Shown here: positions 6,273-12,577 of the stretch, in pieces
How positions within the stretch are numbered: position 1 is the stretch's first letter
How the letters are laid out: every line of letters starts with the position of its first letter
From: Bacteroidetes bacterium UBA4009
GTDB lineage: Bacteria; Bacteroidota; Bacteroidia; NS11-12g; UBA9320
Direction of reading: 5' to 3'
DNA: 12,577 bases
Assembly (NCBI GenBank): GCA_002384205.1
Contig: DGBH01000089.1
Coordinates: 1-12,577 of the forward strand
The notes under the pieces: model-generated
The model's input: only the letters and a program-made list of their open reading frames with translations
Told to the model about the DNA's origin: nothing
Databases searched by the model: none
Translations under genes and position numbers: made by a program

Positions 6273-9200
6273 ATGAAAAAACGAAATATTTGGTCAGCTT
6301 TGGCGCTTTGTTTAGCGGGAGCATTCTCAACGTATGCAGAGGTCTCTTCAACTAATTGCACCGTAACGTATTCAACTGATACTATATCATCTTGTGTAGC
6401 TTACACGTGGACGAACGGTGTGACGTATACTACGGACAATAGCACAGCTAAAGACACCTTTGTAAATGCTGGAGGTTGCGATAGTATAGTAAGCCTCGAT
6501 TTAAAAATAGAGGATAAAGTAAATCCAATAGTAATTACTAAAAACATTACGGTTAGTTTAAATGCGGCGGGAACAGCCAGTATTATTGCTTCACAGATAA
6601 ACAATGGTTCAACAGACAATTGTACTATCGCCTCACTGTCATTGAATAAATCTACTTTTGATTGTTCTAATTTAGGTACTAATACGATATACCTACTTGC
6701 AATCGATGCGTATGGGAATGTGGGTAGTGCCAGCGCAGTAGTTACTGTTCAGGATTTAATAAAGCCTACGGTGATTGCGAAAGATATGGTATTAAATCTC
6801 AATGCTTTTGGTCAAGCAAGTATCACGCCTGTCCAGATAGATAGTGGTTCATCAGATAATTGTAGCGTGGCATCTTTATCATTGAGTACGTCAAGTTTTA
6901 ATTGTTCTAATGTTGGGCCTAATACGATTTATCTTTATGCTACAGATGCAAGCGGCAATATTGACTCTGCTATGTCAATAGTGACCATTAAAGATGATAT
7001 TAAACCGGCAGTTATCACTCAAAATCTAACCCTTAGTCTTAATGCATCTGGCATAGCTAGTGCTACTGCTGCTCAGGTTGATAACGGTTCTACGGATAAT
7101 TGCGCTATAAATTCGCTCACCTTAAGTAAAACCACTTTTGACTGTTCTAATTTAGGAACCAATACGATATATCTGAAGGTAGAAGACCTCTTCGGAAATA
7201 TAGATTCGGCAAGCGCCATAATTACGGTTCAGGATACGACTAAGACGGTATTGATTACCAACAATATAACGGTTAATCTTGGGTCATCAGGTACGACATC
7301 CATTAATACTTCGCAAATAAACAATGGGTCAACTGGGAATTGTACAATGACCTACCAATTGACTAAATCCAATTTTAATTGCGCTGATATAGGACCGAAC
7401 ACTATCTATTTAATTGCAACTGATGCGGCTGGAAATGTGAATGCTGCAAGCGCAACGGTTACCGTAGTAGATGCGATTAAACCAACGGTAATTACGCAAA
7501 ATCTTACAATAAGTCTAGATGCAACTGGAAATGGAAGTATCACAACTACCCAGGTAGATAATGGGTCTTTTGATAATTGCAGTATCGCGACTCTAGCATT
7601 GAGCATGTCTAGTTTTGACTGCTCAAACGTTGGCAATAACACCGTTTACTTAATCGCAACGGATGCTAACGGTAATGTAGACTCTGCTAGTGTAATAATC
7701 ACAGTGCAAGATGTAATCAAACCAACGGTCATTGCACAAAACGTGACATTAAGCTTAGACGCAACAGGAAGTGCAAGTATAACAACAGCAGAAGTAGATA
7801 ACGGATCTTCGGATAATTGCGGCAATGTTACGCTTACCCTGAGTAAATCTAGTTTTGATTGCTCAAATATTGGTAATAATACTGTTTATTTAATCGCAAC
7901 GGATGCAAATGGAAACGTTGACACTGCGAGTGCACTGATAACGGTAGAAGATGTGATATCACCTACCGCAATTACTCAAAACTTGACGCTAAGCCTAGAT
8001 GCTTTGGGTCAAGCTAGTTTAACTACCAATCAAATAGACAACGGATCAAATGATAATTGTAGTCATACCCTAACGGTAAGTAAATCTAGTTTTGATTGCT
8101 CAAATATTGGTAATAATACTGTTTACTTAATCGCAACAGATGCAAGTGGTAACGTTGACTCTGCTAGTGCTTCTATAACTGTTCAGGACGTGAATAAGCC
8201 AATAGTAATCACCCAGAATATAGTTGCAAGTCTAGATGCTTTAGGACAAGCAACTGTAACTGTTCCGCAGATAGATAACGGGTCTTCGGATAATTGCAGT
8301 ATTGCCACTCTTGCCCTAAGCAACAACAGTTTTTATTGCTCAAATTTGGGTCTCAATACAATTTACTTAATTGTAACGGATATTAATGGAAACATCGACT
8401 CTGCAAGTGCTATTGTTACCGTGCAGGATACAAGCCTAATCGTATTGACTCAAGATATAACGGTAAGTTTAGATTCATTTGGCCAAGCAAGTATCACTGC
8501 TTCCGAGATTGATAATGGTTCTAATAACACGTGCGGTATCGCAACACTTGCGCTTAGCAAGTCTAGTTTTGATTGTTCTAATATTGGAAATAATACCATC
8601 TATCTTATTGTAACAGATATAAGTGGCAATGTAGATTCTACTATGGCTATAGTAACAGTTCAAGATACGATTCAAAGTAATTTAGTTACACAAGACATTA
8701 TAGTAAGTCTGGACTCATTTGGCCAAGCAAGTATAACTACTTCGCAAATAGATAATGGTTCAAGCGACAACTGCAGTTTAACATTAACCCTGAGTACGTT
8801 TACGTTTGATTGCTCTATGGTTGGGCCTAATACGATTTATCTTTATGCTACAGATGCAAGCGGGAATATTGATTCTGCGATCGCAATAGTTACCGTGCAA
8901 GATACTATTCAAACGTACCTAAGTGCGCAAGATATCACCATAAGTCTGGATGCTTTTGGCCAAGCAAGTATAACTACTTCGCAAATAGATAATGGATCAA
9001 GTGACAATTGTAATCTTTCACTTTCTTTAAGTACTTCAAGCTTTGATTGCTCGAATGTGGGAATGAATACAGTTTATTTAATAGCTACAGATGCGAGTGG
9101 AAACATAGACTCGGCTAGTGCAGTAGTGACTATACAAGACACCCTCAAACCTAAGGTGATGACTAAAAATATTAATGTTGTTCTGGATCCGTATGGTCAG

Positions 9201-11033
9201 GCATTCATTCAACCATTCCAGGTAAATATGGGGTCTTCGGATAATTGTGGTATAGCTTTCTTTACCTTGAGTAAAACTAATTTTAATTGCGCTGAATTAG
9301 GAGACCATTTGGTATATCTTGTTGCAGAGGATATTCATGGAAATAGAGATTCTGCGAGCGCGATAGTTACCATCCTAGACACTAAGCCATTTGTCCTCAC
9401 CCAAAATATAACGGTATATTTAGATGCCTTAGGAACAGTAAGTGTTTCTGCTTCTCAAATTGATAATGGCTCAACAGATAATTGCGGGATAGCTTCTCTT
9501 GCTATAAGTAAATCGACTTTTGATTGTTCTAATTTAGGGATTAATACGATTTATCTTATTGTTACAGATGCAAATGGTAACGTTGATAGTGCAACTGCGA
9601 TGGTTAATGTGCAAGATTCGATAAAGCCTGTTGCTCTGACCCAAGATCTTTCGCTAACCATAGATGGAAATGGATTAGCTACTATCACACCAGCTCAAAT
9701 CGAAAATGGTTCGACGGACAATTGCGGAATTGCATCGCTTGCCTTAAGTAAATCGACTTTTGATTGTTCTAACATAGGAGCAAATACAGTTTACTTAATG
9801 GTTACGGATGCAAATGGAAATAAAGATTCTGCTAGCGCAGTGGTTACTATTCAAGACACCACAAAACCAATAGTTCTTACACAAAGCATTGTAACGGTAT
9901 TGGATGCTACAGGGCAAGTTGTTATTACTAGCGCAGAGATAGATAGAGGCTCTTCTGACAATTGCGGTATCGCAACCATAACATTGAGTAAATCTATTTT
10001 TGATTGTTCTAATATAGGGACCAACCCAGTTTATTTAATTATTACGGATGTTAGTGGTAATGTTGATTCAGCAAGTGCATTAGTTACCATTAAAGACACG
10101 ATTAGTCCTGTTATTGTTAATGCCCCACTCGATGTTGCATTTGGATATTGTGATGCTAAGTATACTTATACTTTACCTATAGCTACCGATAATTGTACAT
10201 TTACTATTACACAAACCGAAGGTTTACCTCCAGGATCTATATTCCCATTAGGATTTACAACGAACAGGTTTGAAATTAAAGATTTATCCGGCAATGCAGT
10301 GACTACTAGTTTTACCGTAGAAATAAGAAGTGGGTACTTACCTTTTGCTTTCCGTGATACCACGTTGTGCAGCAATGAAGCTCAAATTGATTTAGCTAAT
10401 GGAACTGTAAACTTGACATTCTTAGGAACGGGTATTCAAAGTGATGGGATTATTTTCAATCCTATACTCTCTGGTTCAGGTGATTTTTTAATCACGGCAG
10501 TCTTTACAGACACTATGGGCTGTACGTCCTTAGATAGCTTAAATATTGCGGTAAGAGAAGCACCTAAAACACCACAAATAGTAAGAGAAGCTTCTGACCA
10601 AATAGCAACAGAGTTAAAATACGATTCATATCAATGGTATAGAAATGGCACTTTATTGCCAGGAGAAAATGCCCAGTTATATATGGCACAAGAATTAGGC
10701 ATTTATTCTGTAGTAGTTAGCACTGCCGACTATTGTTTTGCGACAAGTAATGGTTATGATTTCGGTATCCCGGTGAATGAAGAACAAGTAGTAAAAGATG
10801 GGAATGTTAGAGTATATCCAAACCCAACAGATGGAATTGTATTTATTGAAATAAGTGATAAAGATGTTAATCATACCTTGACGATAACAGATGGCTTAGG
10901 CGCTCAGATGATGGCATTAACATCAAACTCTAGCATCGTTCGTGTTGACTTGACAGACTTTGCTCCTGGAGCATATTTCTTAAATGTAACTAGCGCAAGT
11001 ACAAACGCAAACATTAAGATTATCAAAAACTAA
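6273..11033 (+). CDS. Giant secreted HYR-repeat protein with T9SS C-terminal sorting domain
   Basis: A 1586-residue cell-surface or secreted protein. In order: signal peptide (1 to about 22, cleavage after STYA); one CDSYTW-like module (about 29-80) of a type common in large Bacteroidota surface proteins; 15 tandem HYR-like repeats (83-1277), each with the frame P.VITQN..SLDA.G.ASIT..QIDNGS.DNC, then FDCSN.G.NT.YL..TD..GN.DSA.A.VTVQD; a divergent HYR domain (1278 to about 1363); a domain containing LCSNEAQI and LTFLGTGI (about 1368-1428); an Ig/PKD-like module with YQWYRNG and GIYSVVVS (about 1431-1500); and a type A T9SS sorting domain (about 1510-1586) starting NVRVYPNPTDG and ending NIKIIKN. 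The sorting domain directs Sec-exported cargo through the type IX system and is normally removed or used for surface attachment. Adhesion or extracellular-matrix function is inferred from the repeats. It lies directly downstream of a beta-barrel gene. Confidence 0.92.
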   Translation: MKKRNIWSALALCLAGAFSTYAEVSSTNCTVTYSTDTISSCVAYTWTNGVTYTTDNSTAKDTFVNAGGCDSIVSLDLKIEDKVNPIVITKNITVSLNAAGTASIIASQINNGSTDNCTIASLSLNKSTFDCSNLGTNTIYLLAIDAYGNVGSASAVVTVQDLIKPTVIAKDMVLNLNAFGQASITPVQIDSGSSDNCSVASLSLSTSSFNCSNVGPNTIYLYATDASGNIDSAMSIVTIKDDIKPAVITQNLTLSLNASGIASATAAQVDNGSTDNCAINSLTLSKTTFDCSNLGTNTIYLKVEDLFGNIDSASAIITVQDTTKTVLITNNITVNLGSSGTTSINTSQINNGSTGNCTMTYQLTKSNFNCADIGPNTIYLIATDAAGNVNAASATVTVVDAIKPTVITQNLTISLDATGNGSITTTQVDNGSFDNCSIATLALSMSSFDCSNVGNNTVYLIATDANGNVDSASVIITVQDVIKPTVIAQNVTLSLDATGSASITTAEVDNGSSDNCGNVTLTLSKSSFDCSNIGNNTVYLIATDANGNVDTASALITVEDVISPTAITQNLTLSLDALGQASLTTNQIDNGSNDNCSHTLTVSKSSFDCSNIGNNTVYLIATDASGNVDSASASITVQDVNKPIVITQNIVASLDALGQATVTVPQIDNGSSDNCSIATLALSNNSFYCSNLGLNTIYLIVTDINGNIDSASAIVTVQDTSLIVLTQDITVSLDSFGQASITASEIDNGSNNTCGIATLALSKSSFDCSNIGNNTIYLIVTDISGNVDSTMAIVTVQDTIQSNLVTQDIIVSLDSFGQASITTSQIDNGSSDNCSLTLTLSTFTFDCSMVGPNTIYLYATDASGNIDSAIAIVTVQDTIQTYLSAQDITISLDAFGQASITTSQIDNGSSDNCNLSLSLSTSSFDCSNVGMNTVYLIATDASGNIDSASAVVTIQDTLKPKVMTKNINVVLDPYGQAFIQPFQVNMGSSDNCGIAFFTLSKTNFNCAELGDHLVYLVAEDIHGNRDSASAIVTILDTKPFVLTQNITVYLDALGTVSVSASQIDNGSTDNCGIASLAISKSTFDCSNLGINTIYLIVTDANGNVDSATAMVNVQDSIKPVALTQDLSLTIDGNGLATITPAQIENGSTDNCGIASLALSKSTFDCSNIGANTVYLMVTDANGNKDSASAVVTIQDTTKPIVLTQSIVTVLDATGQVVITSAEIDRGSSDNCGIATITLSKSIFDCSNIGTNPVYLIITDVSGNVDSASALVTIKDTISPVIVNAPLDVAFGYCDAKYTYTLPIATDNCTFTITQTEGLPPGSIFPLGFTTNRFEIKDLSGNAVTTSFTVEIRSGYLPFAFRDTTLCSNEAQIDLANGTVNLTFLGTGIQSDGIIFNPILSGSGDFLITAVFTDTMGCTSLDSLNIAVREAPKTPQIVREASDQIATELKYDSYQWYRNGTLLPGENAQLYMAQELGIYSVVVSTADYCFATSNGYDFGIPVNEEQVVKDGNVRVYPNPTDGIVFIEISDKDVNHTLTITDGLGAQMMALTSNSSIVRVDLTDFAPGAYFLNVTSASTNANIKIIKN
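6519..10103 (+). repeat. Fifteen in-frame tandem HYR-like repeats, about 239 bases each
   Basis: Fifteen consecutive units average 239 bases (about 80 codons). Every unit keeps two cysteines, one in the DNC-like position and one in the F-D/N-C position, which suggests one disulfide per domain. Each also keeps a GN motif in the TD.xGN loop. Units vary mainly in the strand between the cysteines. Some DNA tracts are identical between units: 47 bases shared by units 6 and 7 (7842-7888, 8079-8125), 41 by units 10 and 11 (8718-8758, 8955-8995), and 44 by units 2 and 10 (6912-6955, 8820-8863). Tract positions were read by eye. Confidence 0.9.
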
Positions 11034-11075
11034 TTCAGTCTACCTAATAATTAAAAAGGGTTAATGGTGTTAAAG

Positions 11076-11226
11076 GGTTCTGTCGCATTAATCCATAAAT
11101 GACTAATTTTAGCCAAATATTGGAAAAACAGAAAAACGTAAGTCGCTAGTAATTTGAATTTTAAGATTTTCAATATGTCTGTATTTTGACGAAAAAGGTT
11201 CATAAAACTATTAATGCGACAGAACC
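11076..11226. mobile_element. 151-base MITE-like element with perfect 17-base inverted ends
   Basis: GGTTCTGTCGCATTAAT at 11076-11092 is repeated as its exact reverse complement at 11210-11226, enclosing 117 AT-rich bases with no substantial reading frame. The GGTTCTGT start resembles IS6-family terminal repeats (for example the GGTTCTGTTGCAAA type), so this may be a non-autonomous derivative or a deletion remnant of such an insertion sequence. No 8-base target duplication is present: the flanks read TGTTAAAG and AGAATCTG. The right end lies inside a minus-strand lipoprotein gene and provides its last eight codons and stop. It also fills most of the gap between the giant protein gene and that lipoprotein gene. 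Confidence 0.6.
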
Positions 11227-11544
11227 AGAATCTGCTGTTAATTCAATCATTAATGTCTTTGTTTCAACTGGGTCAATGTCCCAACCGTAATCTTCCATTA
11301 AAGTGTATCCAATTGAGTTTTCTTTTAAGTTGGCAAAGTTTTCAGGTTCTCCTATTAAGTCTGTTAATTCCTGGTAGGTCATTCCTTTTTCCAAGTGATT
11401 TTCCATCAGGTCATTTGCCATTAATTCTCTGAACTTATAAAATCCATCAACACTTTCGTTCCATTTAGATTTCTCAAAATCGAGTTGGTCGATTCCACAA
11501 GCACTTAAGAAGCAAAGACAGAATATTATCATCAAATTTTTCAT
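11200..11544 (-). CDS. Small lipoprotein of unknown function, C-terminus supplied by a mobile element
   Basis: A 114-residue predicted lipoprotein with signal MKNLMIIFCLCFLSAC, lipobox LSAC and lipidated Cys16. The middle contains KGMTYQELTDLIGEPE (53-68) followed by GYTLMEDYGWDIDP. This GMT..E...LLGEP pattern is common in short Bacteroidota lipoproteins and resembles the SmpA/BamE-type motif, but function is unknown. Its start overlaps the stop of the upstream gene in an ATGA arrangement, so translation is probably coupled. Codon 107 begins exactly at the outer edge (11226) of a 17-base terminal inverted repeat, so residues 107-114 (GSVALIVL) and the TGA come from the element. The native C-terminus was therefore probably lost or replaced, and the gene may be partly or fully inactive. 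Confidence 0.7.
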   Translation of the reverse strand: MKNLMIIFCLCFLSACGIDQLDFEKSKWNESVDGFYKFRELMANDLMENHLEKGMTYQELTDLIGEPENFANLKENSIGYTLMEDYGWDIDPVETKTLMIELTADSGSVALIVL

Positions 11545-11837
11545 CCTTCTTCAGTCCATTTTTTTGTTGCCGACCTGTAAACTTTCGATTCTCCAACACT
11601 TAGTCCATACCAAACCATATAAGTTGAGTCAGTCTGAATTTGATAAAACGCAGGACTATCCATTTTTTCAATCAATCCAAGCTCTGATACATCTTTTGGC
11701 AGTCGATTATTTTCCTTCTTAAATGTTTCAACCTTTTCAATTAGCATTTCAGCGTATTCTTGTCGTTCGTTATTGAATTCACAACTATAAAGTCCGAACA
11801 GCAGAACTAAGGTTAATATTTTGATTATTCGTTTCAT
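11541..11837 (-). CDS. Small predicted lipoprotein
   Basis: A 98-residue protein with signal MKRIIKILTLVLLFGLYSC, lipobox LYSC and lipidated Cys19. The mature part has a short helical stretch (RQEYAEMLIEKVETFKKE) and then NRLPKDVSELGL, followed by a strand-rich end with YMVWYGLSVGESKVYRS. The phrase NRLPKDVSELG is like those in small proteins with a pilin-like or type II secretion G-like mature region, but I do not claim that family. The start lies 10 bases past the end of a palindromic element and no promoter is seen between, so expression probably depends on transcription from further upstream. The stop overlaps the start of the next lipoprotein gene by four bases. Confidence 0.75.
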   Translation of the reverse strand: MKRIIKILTLVLLFGLYSCEFNNERQEYAEMLIEKVETFKKENNRLPKDVSELGLIEKMDSPAFYQIQTDSTYMVWYGLSVGESKVYRSATKKWTEEG

Positions 11838-11847
11838 TTTTCAGCTT

Positions 11848-11904
11848 GCACACAACGGTTCGTGTAAAATGCGTTTTAATGCATTTTTACACAATGTTGT
11901 ATGC
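11848..11904 (-). repeat. attC-like imperfect palindrome between two small genes
   Basis: Read on the minus strand, the outer arms GCATACAAC and GTTGTGTGC pair over 9 bases (one wobble). Unpaired spacers of 3 and 5 bases follow. The inner arms GTGTAAAAATGC and GCATTTTACAC then pair with one extrahelical A, and an 8-base loop joins them. This nested layout of two stems, a central unpaired spacer, an extra-helical base and a terminal loop parallels folded integron attC sites. The AAC and GTT ends resemble the RYYYAAC and GTTRRRY boxes with one mismatch each. It begins three bases after one stop codon and ends 10 bases before the next start. It could instead be a REP-like or other dispersed palindromic repeat, or an mRNA-processing hairpin. 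Confidence 0.55.
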
Positions 11905-11907
11905 AGT

Positions 11908-12577
11908 TTATTCTTGTTCACTTCTGCATGTACTTTTCGTTATAGTGCCATCTTTGGCCTGAATCTCAATTTCAACAAAATCTTTGGGCTTCAGTGGTCT
12001 ATTCAAGTAAGATTTTTCATTCCTCCAATCATGTTTGAGTACGTATTTATACATTTTTGAAGTACTATCCATGGCAAGCACCAGATTTAGCGACCGTAGA
12101 TTAGTTGAATCTAGCAGAGGACAAGTGTTTCTGCATATTTCAAATGCCTGTTCTTTACTAATAATATTACAGTTTTTTGGTGATTGTTCGCAATATTTTA
12201 ATCTCCTTTGCTCTATCAGCTTATCCTGAAATCCTTCAATCTGCTGACCTTGTTCATTAAAGTACTGGATTGAGTCGAGCTTTCCACCTTTAATATCTGC
12301 AATCAATTTGGGCTGTAATTCCGGATAAAAATCCATGACTATACCTGTAAATGGTTTCATGTTTGCCGAATAATAGTAAATATCAGGTGCTTTTTCTATT
12401 GTTTGTTGACTGACACCCGATCTTGATTGATGCTCATAAAAAATGGACCTCTCTCCGGTGTATGAAACTTGATTAATCGAGGCAGCGTTAAACTTCTCGT
12501 ATGCCAAATCCTTTGGTGTGATAGTAGATTTTATTGTATCCCCTTTTTCATTTGTCCAAATCTCTCGATGAATGAAA
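11908..12577 (-). CDS. Partial gene: protein with MORN-like and PepSY-like segments
   Basis: The frame is open to the window edge, so the true N-terminus is outside. The first possible in-window initiation codon is only a TTG at 12505-12507, and coding sequence reading NEKGDTIKSTITPKD continues upstream of it, so I treat the gene as 5'-truncated by the window. About 222 residues are visible. PFTGIVMDFYPELQPK followed by YFNEQGQQIEG resembles MORN-like repeats of YwqK-type proteins. The C-terminal part, starting ISKEQAFEICR and ending VEIEIQAKDGTITKS, resembles a PepSY-like fold. Four cysteines cluster in YCEQSPKNCN and EICRNTCP, which suggests an exported, disulfide-bonded protein. Function is unknown. 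The attC-like palindrome begins three bases after its stop. Confidence 0.7.
   Translation of the reverse strand, partial: FIHREIWTNEKGDTIKSTITPKDLAYEKFNAASINQVSYTGERSIFYEHQSRSGVSQQTIEKAPDIYYYSANMKPFTGIVMDFYPELQPKLIADIKGGKLDSIQYFNEQGQQIEGFQDKLIEQRRLKYCEQSPKNCNIISKEQAFEICRNTCPLLDSTNLRSLNLVLAMDSTSKMYKYVLKHDWRNEKSYLNRPLKPKDFVEIEIQAKDGTITKSTCRSEQE

Noticed and set aside
6519..10103. Regular direct repeats that might suggest a CRISPR or noncoding satellite array
   Set aside because: The period is about 239 bases, the frame is open throughout, and the repeats encode conserved HYR-like domains with fixed cysteines; this is a protein repeat array.
11066..11075. CTTTAAC on the minus strand just outside the element as a second attC R-box
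   Set aside because: It matches RYYYAAC with one mismatch, but no paired arm or second box is present nearby, so it does not support another attC-like site.
11056..11079. Direct repeat AAGGGTT (11056-11062 and 11073-11079) at the left edge of the element
   Set aside because: Seven bases in an AT-rich spacer is weak, and the second copy includes the first bases of the element, so no duplication event can be argued.
11227..11245. TGTTAA shared by both flanks of the inverted-repeat element as a target-site duplication
   Set aside because: The right copy starts about ten bases away from the element edge while the left copy is nearly adjacent. Six AT-rich bases at unequal distances are easily explained by chance.
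11821..12060. 79-codon plus-strand open frame opposite the MORN/PepSY-like gene
   Set aside because: It crosses the palindrome and the 3' half of a better-supported minus-strand gene, and its Phe-rich composition is typical of antisense frames in AT-rich DNA.

Overview
The window looks like chromosomal DNA from a low-GC member of the Bacteroidota, probably a flavobacterium or relative. Support comes from a giant secreted protein ending in a type IX secretion (T9SS) sorting domain, -7 promoter boxes of the TAnnTTTG type, start codons preceded by A-rich stretches instead of Shine-Dalgarno sites, and short lipoproteins. No rRNA, tRNA, CRISPR array or intact transposase gene was seen. Calls rest on reading the sequence and on family knowledge; no database search was run.

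Left part (1-4200), catabolism. After a possible 3' tail of an upstream gene comes 4-hydroxyphenylpyruvate dioxygenase (tyrosine breakdown), with its own -7 box and a strong terminator-like hairpin. Immediately downstream is a tight three-gene set for the lower meta-cleavage pathway: 2-hydroxypentadienoate hydratase, acylating acetaldehyde dehydrogenase and 4-hydroxy-2-oxovalerate aldolase. Together these turn a ring-cleavage dienoate into pyruvate and acetyl-CoA. The upper-pathway enzymes are not in the window.

Middle part (4200-11033), cell envelope. A single-pass membrane coiled-coil protein of unknown function has its own promoter and terminator; its promoter argues for an ATG start at 4340. 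Next is a two-gene unit, a small predicted outer-membrane beta-barrel followed 19 bases later by a 1586-residue secreted protein. That protein has a signal peptide, 15 tandem HYR-like repeats of about 80 residues with two cysteines each, one more divergent HYR domain, Ig/PKD-like modules and a T9SS type A C-terminal domain. It is probably a surface adhesin or matrix protein.

Right part (11034-12577), accessory region on the minus strand. Three small genes (a MORN/PepSY-like protein running off the window and two overlapping lipoprotein genes) are interrupted by two unusual noncoding structures. One is a 57-base palindrome that fills almost the whole gap between two genes and is built like an integron attC site. 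The other is a 151-base element with perfect 17-base terminal inverted repeats, resembling IS6-family ends, that supplies the last eight codons and the stop codon of the final lipoprotein gene. These two structures are the least ordinary parts of the window.
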